Assembly (NCBI GenBank): GCA_037903355.1
Contig: JBAJFE010000047.1
Coordinates: forward strand, 310,001-374,000
From: Trichuris trichiura
Lineage: Eukaryota; Nematoda; Enoplea; Trichinellida; Trichuridae
Length of the DNA: 64,000 nucleotides
Direction of reading: 5' to 3'
Shown here in pieces: positions 19,188 through 31,311 of the stretch (positions are counted from its first letter, which is position 1; each line of letters opens with the position of its first letter). Made by a program: the position numbers and the translations under genes. The notes beneath the pieces are model-generated. The model worked only from the letters and a program-made list of their open reading frames with translations, did no database searches and was not told where the DNA came from.

Positions 19188-22100
19188 TCAGTAGTCCATA
19201 TTTCGGACGTGGTCGATGCGTTCGCTTTTTGGTGATGCAGCCCTGTCCATTAGCATTGGATCGTAGTTGAGCCCGTATATTTTGATCGCCTTTTTGTTCA
19301 TTCGTTGCAACAATTCCGAAGACACTTTGTGCGTTGTGCGTAAATACGTGTGCCATTCGTTGAGACTTATTTCGTCCTGAATGGCGGGACAAACTTTGTC
19401 GGTATATCTGACGCGGCAAAAAGATCTACCTGAGCGGTCAGCACAAGACGCGCGTCCTTGGCTGCATCTCGGTATTTCACAATGATCGACTGCTCCCCTT
19501 TGACGTTTCTCAACTCGGCAGCGACATCTTCAATTTGATCCATAAAATACAACTAAAAAATTGAACAAATCAAATCGACGGCCAAGCAAACTTTACGCAT
19601 TACTGAAGAATCCAACTCATTATGCACTCCTGAATTACAATGTGGATTTTAGGAATGCAGGTTCATTCGTAGCAGGGATGCCAGCTTTTCTATTCTGCCT
19701 TTACTTAAGCCCAAACCCAAGTATATGCCTTATGCTTCGGTAAAAGATGAACAGGATGACTGGCAAGCTTACAATATAATAATTAGGCGGGAACCTTAAA
19801 AAATTACCCGCCCTCTGCGTCAGGTCAGTGCTTCCCAAGCTTTTGTAGCTCAAGTTTTCTCAGAGCTTCCTGCTCTTTCCTGGCGTCCCTTTTCCTGAAT
19901 ATTTTTGTCATTAAGTTGCGAAAATAACGAAAAAAATTTACATAACTACCAAAAATGCAGTGATTATAGGATAACTAAGGATAATTCTTTTATAAAATAT
20001 CCGACTACGAAATCATAATAACATCCACTATGCCTCGCGAGAATCCATTTGCAGCATTGTTTTAATTTTATTTTTTAAACAAAAAAGTCAACATTACTCG
20101 GCTAACACGCTGATTGAGATTGATACTTTTAGAGAAAAATGTTCTGCTAGAAAACATGGGTCGGTCAATGTTGTAAAACTTTTTCCCAAAGAGTTGCATG
20201 TTACGAATTCAAGTGAGAATATGACTATCACATTGGCCTACTGTATTAATAATTTTGCTTCCCCAATTTGGTTTAAAAGCTTAATTTTACAACTGAAAAC
20301 TTGAATTATCAATATCAAAACCTGCCGAAGTATGTCCGCTTTCTTTTTTAAGAGATGAAAGTAGAGCAAAATAATTTAAATAATTTATTCAGAGATGACT
20401 CGCACGCTGCGATGGCAGTTTGAAGAATTTTAAAAAAACAGCTCACCTCAGGCTTGGCGCTCAGCGACTCTGAGTACAGCTCAAGTCGACTTGGATAGAG
20501 CTTGGCATACTTCTGCTGCCACGCCGACGTAAATGGACCGCCCAACTTTTTAATGTAACCATGGATGATGACGTCAGATTCTGGAAAAGAATTTTAAATC
20601 CATCTCCCGCCGGTCAAATAATTAAATTTTATTTCAACCTTTCTCTTCATTATCAAAAGTGATCTTTTGCTTCGCCTTTTTCTTGTGTTCAACCTTGTCC
20701 GCTTCCTGGTTAACCACGTCGAACACCGTGTCCGCTATTTCTTGCTGCCAGCGTTCCGATATTGTTATGTTGAAACTTTTATACAGCTCGTTGTCATTTT
20801 CGGACAGCTAAAAAACCATTTAAATTTCGCGCGTACACTTTTGGGTTGGAAGTCAACCTTAATGCCTTTTACGTCGTCCTCGTCAAAGTTGCCAATGTCG
20901 AAAGCATCCGCGGCGTTCACTTCGCCTCGCGGTGGCACCAAAGGTGGCTTCAGTTGCCTTAAGTAGACCTGCTGCCAATCGATCGACTGGAAAAACGGGA
21001 GCGACTTCAGTTCGTCCGCCCTGAAAATTACTTTATGCAAATTAGATATTTTAAATTTAAAAAAAGGTCAACAACTGCGCTACGAACCCTCGACCTCGGC
21101 AACCAAGCCTGTCGGCAACTTCGCGCTGAAGAACCCCACCGATTAAGGCGTTGCAATGCGGGCTGAAGCAGTCGGCCGGCTCAATTTCCTATAGAGCCTT
21201 TTGGCTCAACGAAGCAATACGAAGGGAAAATATGATACCGTACCAAAATGAAGGTCGTCTTTTCCGAATCAGTCTTGTCCTTAACCTTCTGCTGCTTGCA
21301 CGGACTATGCCTAAACGTTGTTATTGATTCGAAAGGGGAAGCTGACTTTTGCCTTTTTACAAGCTTACCCCCGCAAGAGCTTATACAGCATACAGCCGAA
21401 GGAAAACCAATCAGCGCTGGAATCGTAAGCGACACCCTTGGCCAACACTTCCGGCGCCATGTACCCGTGAGTGCCTCTGCAGCTTACTTATTTACTACTC
21501 GAGAAGGGAGAAATATCGCAGACCAACTTACACGCTAGCGTGTGGTTTCTTTTTTGAAAAGTCGCAAGCTAATCCTAAGTCAGATATTCTAACGTGGCCA
21601 TTTTCGTCCAGCAGAATATTGGCAGGCTACAAACGATACATTATAAAACATCAATATTAGGCAATTTATCGTAAGCTGATGAAACGAGTCTCATTTTTAG
21701 CCTATTGAAGCGAGTCGATGGCATTTATGAAGCAAGCTACAGTATGACAAGGAAAATCAAGTACCTTCAAATCTCTATATACAATGTAACGCCTGTGCAT
21801 GTGCTCCAGGCCGAGTATTACTTCGGCAGCGTAGAAACGCATCTCCTCTTCAACGAAAACGCCATGCTGCGTTAGGTGATAATGCTAATCACGAAAAAAA
21901 AGGAGAAAGCAGTAGTAGAATCAACATGCGTCATTCGACGTGCGCTCACCAGGTCACCGCCGTTCATCAGATCAAGAATGAAGACAAGTTTGTCCGGCGT
22001 TTGAAAGGCGTACGTCATACAAACAATAAATGGACAGTCTTGCTAAAATAACAAACACATTAACTATACTAAAAAAAAGTACAGACCAAGCCTACTCCGG

Positions 22101-25100
22101 TACTGACTAGAGAGAGCATTATGCGCTCGTTGAGAGCAAGAGTTTCGCCCTGCTTCAGCTTTATACGCTTTTTGTCCAAACACTTCATCGCGTACCTAAA
22201 CGAAGGCGGTATATCTTCAAGCAATCAACAAGAAAAGCTTACATCTTGCCCGTATCAGCCTTCCGACAACCGTACACTTCGCCAAAGCCGCCGCGGCCAA
22301 TAATCCTGTGTACGCTGAAGTCGTTCATGGTCAGCTGCAGATTCAGTTCCAGATTTTTCCATTGGCAAAAGCGAGTATACTTTTCGCTGAAATGGCATAC
22401 GCTCAAAGGCAACTCCATTAAAAGGGGGTCGTCGTGCTTTGTACCTCTCTAAAAACTTGTCAAAGATTTCGCCCTTTAATTGGTCGTATATTTCTGTTAC
22501 GTAAGGCTAAATACAAATAATGATTGGGCATTAACGTAAACAAGCTTGTTGCAAAAACGCGGTCCGCCGGAGACGCTATAAGCTAAATAAGGGCAATAGA
22601 ACAGTCATTGTTGAAGCGCCGCAATCGAAAAAAGGCATACTGTCTTTACGCGACCGCTTCCGCAACTATATAGAGCTTTTGGTGAATTAAATTAAATTCC
22701 CGCTATCAAGAAGGTCATCTGGAAGAAATATAAGTCAGGCAAAAACGAAATATCGATTCATAAACCATAAGATGAATGCTTGACAGAAATATTTCATCGC
22801 CAAAATGAAGAATGGCCGCATTTATGCTAGAGTGGACTCGTCACTTCTGAACGAACAAAAAAAAATAAAAATAAAACCTCCTACAAACAGACTATCATAA
22901 ATACTTAAAGTTGGTACGGCTTCGTTATTTTCCATGAATAAAATGTTATCAATGAACTACTACGAAGCGGCGGAGTAAAACTGCTATGACATAATGACGT
23001 CATCGACCGTACTGCTTTATAAATATAACAGATAATTTTTCTTTTGTCTGCCATTGAGAAAAAGTGAATTTACGGTTGTAAGGCTCACACTTTATGTCGT
23101 AGCAGCCTTCTCACACCTTAATGGAATTCCTTATTGCCAGCGTCAGCAGTATGTGGATAAGTGGATAGTCGGAAATTGAAAACGGCTGATCAAAGCTCCA
23201 TTACGTAGGCGAAAAAACTTGTAAATTTTTGCATAAATCCTTTATATTACTTTGAAAAAGCCTTTCGCTCGTCTTACGGCTTCAAAGTTGAAAAAAGAAA
23301 GATAAAATCGCAATGGACTTCAAAAGAAGTCAACTTCAATTCGCGCTTTACTTCCGTTTATTCGAGCAGTTTTGTTTTTATTGTTTATCGATCCGTCGAA
23401 GATATTGACACAGCTACGTCAGCAACGCGAAAGCGCTTTGGAAAAATAAACCAATATCGACCCGCTACGTTGAACTTCATTATTGGGATAGCTTTATTGC
23501 GTGAAAACAATTGAGAACGAAACAAGGGGACTTTTTTCAGCCAAAATACCCGTTAGCAAAAAAAGAAAGATTTCACAGGCAAATTGGTTTCTAAAAAACA
23601 ACGTAACACAAAAGGAATACTGTAAAGCGCGTTCAGTAGTAAATCGCGCAACGAAAACTTCGCCTTTTCAAGTGCTGACGTTTTGAAGCGTTTACGTTTG
23701 CTCGGCCATTGGGCAATTGAAAAACATTCGACTTCTCAACGCCAAAAAAAACAAAACCCATTTTCAGTAGACGGAAGTTCAAGTCGATTTGGCACCAGAC
23801 AGCGTGGTAAACAAACACTTTTAAAGTTCAAAGTTGGCCAACGCTATCATGGCATCGACGCCCGCCCACGCAAATCGTCTAAGTATGCGGAAGTACAATA
23901 GATAAATTTGCATAAATTAATGCTCTGCCTATGGGCTTAATAGATATTAGCTTGCTTGTCTACGTCATCGTGCGATTTCCTTGAAAATAAAAGATTATGG
24001 CTGGAAAACTTCGTCATGTTGATTTCTATTAGAAACTCGTTTATCGATAGGCTTACTTACACCTGAGTTAATGCTAATGAGTAGACGCCCTTAAGGGCGC
24101 CCTGAACGAAAGGGAACAATGAAAATTGAGAGTGCGTAATCAGCTTTGCGTTAGTTCAACCTATACGTATAGCAGACGAGGCAAAGCATGCTCAAAGGGC
24201 AGAATAGGGAAAGCATTAAGAACGTAATTTAGCTCACTTCATCCTCGCGCCAATTTTGGAATATAAATCAGAACTTAATGATGCCATCTTGAAATCTAGA
24301 ATTTACGAATTAACGCGCTTTTCATGAATGAGCTTATCGTAAACGGGACAAAGCAAATCAAAATAAGGACTCTGGGCGACCCGATTGAAATTGCGTTGCG
24401 ACAAAAAAGGAAAGGCTCTCATTTGCGGTAAATCTAAACGCGTCGGCAAAACTGAATAGGAAATGAACCAAATTCAAATCGAATGAATGGAACTAAATGA
24501 GGAGGCAGCACAAATAAAAATCCATTTGGCGACCAAAACTGGCGCCATTGACAAAGAGTCGTCCAGCCGGCGAGCAACCTTATAAGGAAGAAACTCAATT
24601 TCCTGTCGATTGTATAAACCGATCGAAATTCATCGCTCGACTGATTGTCAAACGAGGAGAAACGCTATTCGAGAAACATTTACAAAAAATAGTACGGCCG
24701 CAAAACGCATAAGCGAATTCGAACGTACCAACACGCAAAAGTGTTCGATACGCAAAGCGGAAATTAATTTAACTGTTTAAATTTAAAATTTATAGCTTTC
24801 CACCAACGTACGCTAATTCATCAGTGGGTAACAACCTTGCAAACTAACGTTAAACCATCAGGTCGATTCAAGCACAACAGCATTCATTTAAAAGCCTTCT
24901 TGCATACTAAATTACATTTATTGTTCGTAGCTACGCATTGGCCGTCAAGCCTATCTTGGACATTTCAATACTCAAGTAAGAAAGCAGCATTCGAATAAAG
25001 TATCTGCTTCTAAATGCGGCAAGCAATAAGAAAGATGAATTAACGACCAAGCTCTTAAGAGACGACTTTTCAATAGAAGAGCAACTTGTCCTTCTTTGAT

Positions 25101-27316
25101 AGCTAAATCCTATTTCTGTATTGATTAGCGAGCAAACGCATGGAAAAACCGAGACTTTATCACAAAGATGTCATCATAAAGCTTTAAGGCAAACTTCCGC
25201 AAAACGCTAAGCATTATGACCAAAGCTAAATACAGTTCCTCTTATTGAAAACGTGGTGTCTTGGTACGGGACCATATATTTTCATAATGAAAAAACTTTA
25301 TTACGGAACGCTCAACTTTAGACCGCTGATGACGGGTCCGAATGACCCGAAAGCTCCGGAGTCTCTTTTCTATATACATAAACGGGAACCGTTCCGTAAT
25401 AAAGTTTTTTCATAGTTCCTCTTATTGTAGAATGTTACACGAAATGTTCAATGGGCATTTTACAGGAAAGACTCGAACGGAAGAAAAAAGCGCACAAAAT
25501 GCGACTAAAGACAAGACATTTTCGAAGGCGCGAAGTCTACCTAAGAGGAGAAATGCTAAGCTTAGCCAAACAACCTAATGCATTTCGAATATTCAAAATG
25601 AAAAAACAAACTAGCTAACGCACGACTAACACTCACCTGAAATAGATCACTCGGCGTGTCACCCTTCATCAAATGATCCTGCACATGTACCAGGGCTTCC
25701 TTAGTGTAATGCTAAATATAAAGCCTGTACACCTAAAATTTCGTATAACAATTCATCGCAAATGCTTAAAATAAAATTTGAGCATTAATTTTACAGAAAT
25801 CTGCAATTTAAAAAGCGACAGCTATTTCGGTATAAAAAACGTTGGATGAAAAAGAATAAAAAATCAAATGACCTGCTTGTTACAAAAATGAGGGAGAATA
25901 AAAGTTCGTCTTTTTAAATTAAATATTAACCCACGAAAGGCGGTATAGCATAATTTTTAGCTATTTTACAAAACAAGTAGGGCGTTTAAAATTGAAGTGA
26001 CCGCATCTCGAAGCATTGATAAAAGCGAACTTGCATACAGCTTAGTACAGTAATTCAAATATTTGAAAGACAAAACGGTAGAAGCAAGCGTTAAAGCTTA
26101 CATGCGAGTGTGCCAACATTTCTGCCATAATGTATCGGTCGTAGATTTCTCGTGCCTTTACCAACCTTTCCTCGTTGAGCTCCAATTTTTCAAACTCTTT
26201 GATCTGCAAGGATGGATGATTTCTGGTAAGCGAGCTGACGATTCTTGATTTAAAAATTTCTTGCCGCCTCGTAGAAGTTGACCTGAGGGCACGCCACATC
26301 GCTCACATTCTCGCAGAAATCTTTGATCAGCAAAAAACCTAAAAATTTCAACCGGATTCAGTAAGTAAGCTATTCTTCCATAAACTATGAATTCCAGCCC
26401 AGCCCGCTGTTTTCATTTCATTTCAACGAGTATTACCCGTTCTAGCAGGATATGAAAAGCAAAGGACGTTGCCAACGTACGCGTAGACCCAGCCGACGGC
26501 TTTAAAAAATTTGGCCTCGATGAAAAAGCCACCGCTAACGTGAAACAGAGTGGAATGGCTGGAGAAGACACGTGGCCGATCGGGCAATTATTATTGCCTG
26601 AATTATTAGCTGTCCATATGGTGCGATCACGCATGAATCTAAGCGGAAAAATGGAAGATTGATCGAGATCGACCAACTGGAAGCAAGTGACAAGAAAACA
26701 AGCTAAAGTACCTCAACGATGAGTAACTAAAGGCGAGCAAAAAACGTGAACTGCCGTTTTATTGCCTTGTTAAGGTGGTCGTTTGCTAAAAAATTTTCAG
26801 CCGCCTTCTCAACAACTACGACCGACTGTGAATCGCCTTTTTGCCTTAAGCAGGGCAGAGAGCCGTAATGGCTTACTGAGTGTCTGTCTACCTAACAAAA
26901 AGAGCGGCGAAATTTTCAGCTAGCAGAAACACTATTAGTCAGCGAGCATGAACGGACGTGGTCGACGTATCGAACTTTAAATCAAACCTACGTTAACTTG
27001 TTCACTTGCGAAAAACCACGCTTTGGAGAAAGCTCTTAATCCATTCGGAAAAGACAAGGCGCGCGGGTCGATTGGACAACAAAAGCGCAAAGAAAAAAAG
27101 GAGGAGAAGCGGTAAACATTAATTACCCAATTTCTGGCCAAATATTTTCTGGAAAGTCGCTTCGTTCGTTTTTTCCAAGTACTTGTGCATGACGCTGCGT
27201 ACGCTAGGATCCGGCAGAATAATTTTCTTGCTGGCCCGCGAAGCCGGCTGAGTTTTGCTCTTTTCCATGGCCATCAAGTAGCTGACGTCAGCTAGCACGG
27301 CCTCCAGGTCGGCCAT
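19188..27316 (-). CDS. GRK2: G protein-coupled receptor kinase 2/3 type (GRK2, beta-adrenergic receptor kinase)
   Basis: Eighteen exons: 27316-27127, 26338-26265, 26203-26102, 25711-25637, 22506-22445, 22386-22243, 22195-22096, 22042-21950, 21884-21765, 21626-21532, 21476-21369, 21310-21244, 21188-21088, 21020-20858, 20807-20639, 20580-20447, 19552-19430 and 19376-19188. They total 2109 nt, 702 codons. The N-terminus [20 protein letters not shown] is the GRK2/3 hallmark. An RGS-homology region follows, then a kinase domain with [11 protein letters not shown] (Gly loop), YAMKCLDKK (ATP lysine), [26 protein letters not shown] and [11 protein letters not shown]. Next are the AGC tail ([19 protein letters not shown]) and a PH domain starting [11 protein letters not shown]. 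It phosphorylates agonist-bound GPCRs and binds G-beta-gamma through the PH region. Intron 2 uses a GC-AG donor; intron 4 (3.1 kb) holds the hammerhead element. Residues between the kinase domain and AGC tail ([14 protein letters not shown]) are diverged. Confidence 0.97.
19673..19766. repeat. Fold-back repeat with AAGCCCAAACCC / CTTATGCTTCGG arms
   Basis: Between two GRK2 exons: ctattctgcctttacttaag followed by cccaaacccaag, a centre tatatgccttatgc, then ttcggtaaaagatgaacagg. Related to the other fold-back copies, with shorter pairing. Confidence 0.5.
25234..25247. repeat. Target-site duplication of the short hammerhead element, left copy
   Basis: agttcctcttattg, identical to 25414-25427. 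Confidence 0.85.
25248..25413 (+). mobile_element. Short hammerhead-bearing element, Penelope derivative, in GRK2 intron 4
   Basis: 166 bp flanked by a 14-bp direct repeat (agttcctcttattg at 25234-25247 and 25414-25427). Perfect 24-bp inverted repeats at 25287-25310 and 25390-25413 enclose a hammerhead core. The 39 bases left of the first inverted repeat resemble the complement of the PLE1 right-end extension (cccgtac and tatgaaaa motifs in the same order). No coding capacity. It appears to be two opposed Penelope terminal repeats without the body, or a non-autonomous family mobilised by the PLE enzymes. It lies antisense to GRK2. Confidence 0.85.
25321..25364 (+). ncRNA. Hammerhead-type ribozyme in the short element
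   Basis: CTGATGA at 25326-25332, helix II GGGTC/GACCC with loop CGAAT, GAAA at 25349-25352, palindromic CTCCGGAG, cleavage dinucleotide TC at 25362-25363. AGAC upstream pairs with GTCT downstream, and the flanking 24-bp inverted repeats would extend helix I at a distance. An extra C follows the core A9. Best-preserved of the cores in the window. Confidence 0.7.
25414..25427. repeat. Target-site duplication of the short hammerhead element, right copy
   Basis: agttcctcttattg, identical to 25234-25247. Confidence 0.85.
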
Positions 27317-30003
27317 GGCTTGTTGATTTTAAAAAATACAGAAAATACTACAATCCGTCAGCCAAGGATACGTTGGGTTATCTAAAGCGCGTAAGTAAGG
27401 ATGTGTGGTATTGGTTAACGAAGAAGTTTGACGCACCATGGCAACTCTGGTCGTGTCAGGCGCACGTAAAGTAAAAATCGGTCGAAGGGCGAAGCCTCCT
27501 TATGCATACATGAGTACAGTGGACCAGTGGGCACTCGACGTCGAGCCTGCGCAAAGCGCTAAGATTCCATGGTCAACAAGAGATCCACTTCCTTCACCTG
27601 AGCTTCACGGCAAGCTGCTCACGCTTTAAAGCGACTAAAAGAAAAAGAAGCGTTGTCGATTGAAGAAAACGGGCAGCGAAGACGTCATAAAATTTAACGA
27701 GCGCAAACAATGGCCACAGGTCGGCCGTTTTGCAGGAAGTGGCTTATACGACTGGCGCCAAAGCGAAATGAAAAGAGTAAAACCGTAGCGACAATCAGTA
27801 GCCGTCATCAAGCGCGGCAGATTATTGATTCCATCTTTGTTACGCATCGTTTCAGACGGAATGGGGGAAAGTTGAGCGAGATCCGCATAAACATTGTTTA
27901 TCTGGCACAGAGGGCCGTTTACAATGCGCTACCTGAGAGACGCATTATGTTCTTCCGTTCGCGCAGTTGTTAAGCGCGAACAGCCGACGCTGGTGGTCTT
28001 CAGCAAAGGAAGCGATTCTCTAAAAAGAAGTTGGAACAAATTTTCGAACGTCCTACTGTATGTACGCACTAATCCGTAATAAGCGTCGCCATTAGCTAGC
28101 CAACCAAGGCGTATTGTCAAATAATACATAACATGGAAGGCTGAGAAAGACAAACTGGTTCGCCACCGCTTCTTATGGTTGCATTAAAGGCGACTTCCTT
28201 TCATGAAACCTGATTTTCAATACATGTCGGTTACTGTGCGCGAAAATTGGAGCCGTTAAAATGTTCTTTCGCTTTCTGCCCGGTTGACATCGTTCCTCCT
28301 CCTCTTTGAGCGGTAAGCTATGTGGAAGTAGCAGTTCAATGCTTGTTTTCGTTTCGCGCAAGTTTCAAATTCGAGTCGCGCTAAAGCTTTTATCGAAGTT
28401 TTCTCCCAAATCGGGCGATCGATGGGCCGTCGCTGGTCGAACTTCAATTTGAAGCGTGCAAGCCGATTTGTGCTGACACTCGGCGCGGCCTTGAGTGTTC
28501 GGGTGCCAACTTGGATTGGCCATTCGAGGGCGTACGTTTCTTCGACACTGACGAACTTCGCTACGAACAGAGTAAATTTAGCTGTCGCCGCTGTCGTACT
28601 TTTATTCGCGCTCAGAGTTTGTCATTTATTTTCAATATTCCCTTCGGTATAAGCGTTTGCCGCGAAATCTTTCGCGAAGAAAAGACGGTCGCGTTCGCGT
28701 TCTTCGCCTTCAAAAGATTTTTTTCTTTGTCGCCCTTTTTTCGCTATGTTTATCCGACAACCGTTTGCCGACGCTTGCTGTCGTTGCAGCGTTCTTATTT
28801 GCGTACGTATTTTTCAAATTCTACAGTAATTCAAAATTAAGTGATTTTCAGGTACGCAATTCAAAATTTTTGTTTACTTCGGCATTGCCAGCCGACGGGC
28901 TGGCTTCCAGCGATACACTTTGCCTCTGTAAACATGAAAAAAACTTGTTTTTTTTCTACGCGGCGTGTCCATCCGCCCGTAGGATTCTTTTTCACTTGTG
29001 ATGGCTGTTTCTAACGTTAGGTCCGTTAAGTTTTGCTAATTGTTTTTTTTAAAATGATGTTATAAATATATAAGTTTAGGCGGTTGCAACGAGTAGGAGC
29101 AGATTGCGTCGGCGCCGCTTCGCAAACTGACATTTGCTCGTTTTTCCTTTGTTCGTAGGCGCGCAGTGGTGGTGAATTGAAATTAATTACTCCAATGCGC
29201 AAGTTCTCTATTTTTTTAACGTCCCCAAGTTGCTAATTGAGAATTATTGATTTTCAAAGCGCACGTCGATCTTTTTTAGCGATAATATAGTGTGTCAGGG
29301 CAAGCTGGCAGCAAAATTCACTCGCTGTCCGTCGGTCAAGTGATATTAAAATGAAGCCTTGCTTAATTAACCATTCAGAGACAAGCCGTTGAAGGAACAA
29401 ATGCGTCGGCTACGCTTAGTTGTAGAAAAATTATTCAAATCATTAGGAGGCGCTGAACCGCCAGCAGAGCGTAGCTCTTTCAGTTGCTTAACTACAATGT
29501 ATTCATTCTAAGTAGTTTAAGGTAACTTCGCCTCCGCGCTTCGATGTTCGCTCCATCGAATTTTCGAACTTTCAAGCAATTTTATATAGTACCTTTCTGT
29601 GCCTAGAAAACTTGCCCTATTTGATAACAGAACGAGAATTGATCGTTCGCGAGTCAGTCGCCTACTCTATTGTTCATTAGAGAAGGCTTTGTCTTTTGCG
29701 TAATCAGACGAGCGCTCATCCATTTTCTCAGTCGAATGATAAATGAACTTACTTTTCATTTGCAAGCAAGGCAGCTTTTGCTAGGCCTTTCAAGAGTTGT
29801 AGTTGTCTCCGTTTAAACGTCGCCGAATAGTTGTTCCAATTCGGATGCCGAAGTGTATCCAACTTTCGTTAGTAAATGACGCGCCGGCGTTACGTCATCG
29901 ATTCACATTGTCTGCCAGGCAGAGTAGACTTTGTTTTTGCGAGTTCTTCCTTCTTCCGGCCGCTTAATTTGCATAAACAGTTGTTCCTTCAGCCGCGTCT
30001 TCT
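27317..30003. promoter_or_regulatory. Divergent intergenic region, GRK2 and SLC25A11
   Basis: About 2.7 kb between two divergent start codons, expected to hold both promoters. Several frames of 60-115 codons occur between 27438 and 29001 but none resembles a known protein, and they overlap one another in different frames. A cttcag acceptor precedes the SLC25A11 ATG by about ten bases. Confidence 0.35.
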
Positions 30004-30960
30004 ATGGCCAAAGGCGGCAATGCACACGAGTTGGACCTGCGACGGTCAGCTGCCCTTCCGAATGGGCTGAAATTCGTATTCGGCGGAACGGCCGGTATGT
30101 TGGCAACATTTTTCGTCCAACCATTCGACTTGGTCAAGAATCGTATGCAGCTGACAGAAAAGGAGACGACTCTTCGTCAGAGCAGCGGCTTTGTTATTAG
30201 AGGTATAATTAAAAAGGATGGTCTGCTTGGCTTGTACGACGGTCTGTCGGCGGGGCTGCTTCGTCAGGCGACGTATACGACAACTCGACTTGGCGTCTAC
30301 AACTTTTTGTTCGACTACCTTGCAAGGAAAAACGATTCGTCACCATCTTTTTTGGCAAAAGCATTTCTTGGTATTGTTGCCGGTGCTGTTGGCGCTATTG
30401 TTGGTACGCCAGCCGAGTTGAGCCTAATTCGAATGACCGCTGACGGACGACTTCCTTTGGAAAAGCGCCGAGGATACAGCAATGTGTTCAATGCTCTCTT
30501 TCGTGTAGTAAAGGAAGAGGGAGTTGCCACCCTATGGCGGGGTTGCGGACCAACGGTTATTAGAGCAATGGTGGTGAACGCCACTCAGTTGGCCACGTAC
30601 TCACAATCGAAGCAACTACTGCTCCAAACGAACTTGATGAAAGACGGTATTCATTGCCATTTTTGGGCAAGTATGATTAGCGGATTGGCAACAACAGTAA
30701 CAAGTATGCCAGTGGACATGGCCAAGACCCAACTGCAAAATATGCAGACGATCGATGGTCGCCCGGAATTTCGTAGTGCCTTGGACGTATGGACAAAGGT
30801 GATAAAGAAGGAAGGCATACTCGCCCTATGGAAGGGTTTCACACCATACTACTTTCGTCTTGGGCCTCATACGGTGCTGACGTTTGTATTTTTGGAACAA
30901 ATGAAAACCGCCTACTTGAACATATCTACCTCAGAACCAACCGATTCGACGGGCACATAA
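30004..30960 (+). CDS. SLC25A11: Mitochondrial 2-oxoglutarate/malate carrier (SLC25A11)
   Basis: One uninterrupted frame of 318 codons, close to the family's usual 314. Three mitochondrial-carrier repeats are visible, each with a PX[D/E]XX[K/R]-type motif: PFDLVKNRM (near residue 39), PAELSLIRM (near 138) and PVDMAKTQL (near 238). Further matches to the oxoglutarate carrier are GGTAGMLATFFVQP, LSAGLLRQATYTTTRLG, YSNVFNALFRVVKEEG, TLWRGCGPTVIRAM and LWKGFTPYYFRLGPHTVLTF. It exchanges 2-oxoglutarate for malate across the inner mitochondrial membrane, as part of the malate-aspartate shuttle. The start is chosen because a splice acceptor (tccttcag) ends about ten bases upstream. The lack of coding introns contrasts with every other gene here. 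Confidence 0.95.
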   Translation: MAKGGNAHELDLRRSAALPNGLKFVFGGTAGMLATFFVQPFDLVKNRMQLTEKETTLRQSSGFVIRGIIKKDGLLGLYDGLSAGLLRQATYTTTRLGVYNFLFDYLARKNDSSPSFLAKAFLGIVAGAVGAIVGTPAELSLIRMTADGRLPLEKRRGYSNVFNALFRVVKEEGVATLWRGCGPTVIRAMVVNATQLATYSQSKQLLLQTNLMKDGIHCHFWASMISGLATTVTSMPVDMAKTQLQNMQTIDGRPEFRSALDVWTKVIKKEGILALWKGFTPYYFRLGPHTVLTFVFLEQMKTAYLNISTSEPTDSTGT

Positions 30961-31130
30961 TACAATACAGGTTACCTCATTTATTCTCAAGTATTCAAGC
31001 CTCAGTTACGGGTGCACTTAGGGGTCAGCTGAAAATCAGGGCATTTTTGTAAGCGTACTATTGTCTCCCATTTGATAGCAGCATTGCTATCCGACTTTAA
31101 ATTTATTGATGAGAACAATAGAGAAAGAAA

Positions 31131-31136
31131 AATAAA
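31131..31136 (+). terminator. Possible polyadenylation signal of SLC25A11
   Basis: AATAAA about 170 bases after the stop codon, in the 350-bp gap before the convergent unc-80 stop. Confidence 0.4.
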
Positions 31137-31311
31137 GCAGCACCGCTTCCCAAGTTGGCACGTTAATGTCTTTTCTATTTTCTTGCGTTCTACTTACACT
31201 ATTTCAACTTTGGAATCGTCCATTTTTGCCATGGCGCAATCGGAGACGGGAAAGACGGTCTGCTTTGCCGAGTCCGTTTGTTGGTCCCTGAAATTTGCAT
31301 ATGCAAATGCG

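Noticed and set aside
21661..21720. Second possible hammerhead (ctgatga at about 21676)
   Set aside because: No helix II hairpin or GAAA follows at the right spacing.
27438..27629. 63-codon frame MATLVVSGARKVKIG
   Set aside because: No homology and sits just upstream of the GRK2 start; likely chance.
28422..29001. Three overlapping plus-strand frames of 76-114 codons
   Set aside because: They overlap in different frames, show no recognisable domain, and lie in the GRK2/SLC25A11 divergent promoter region.
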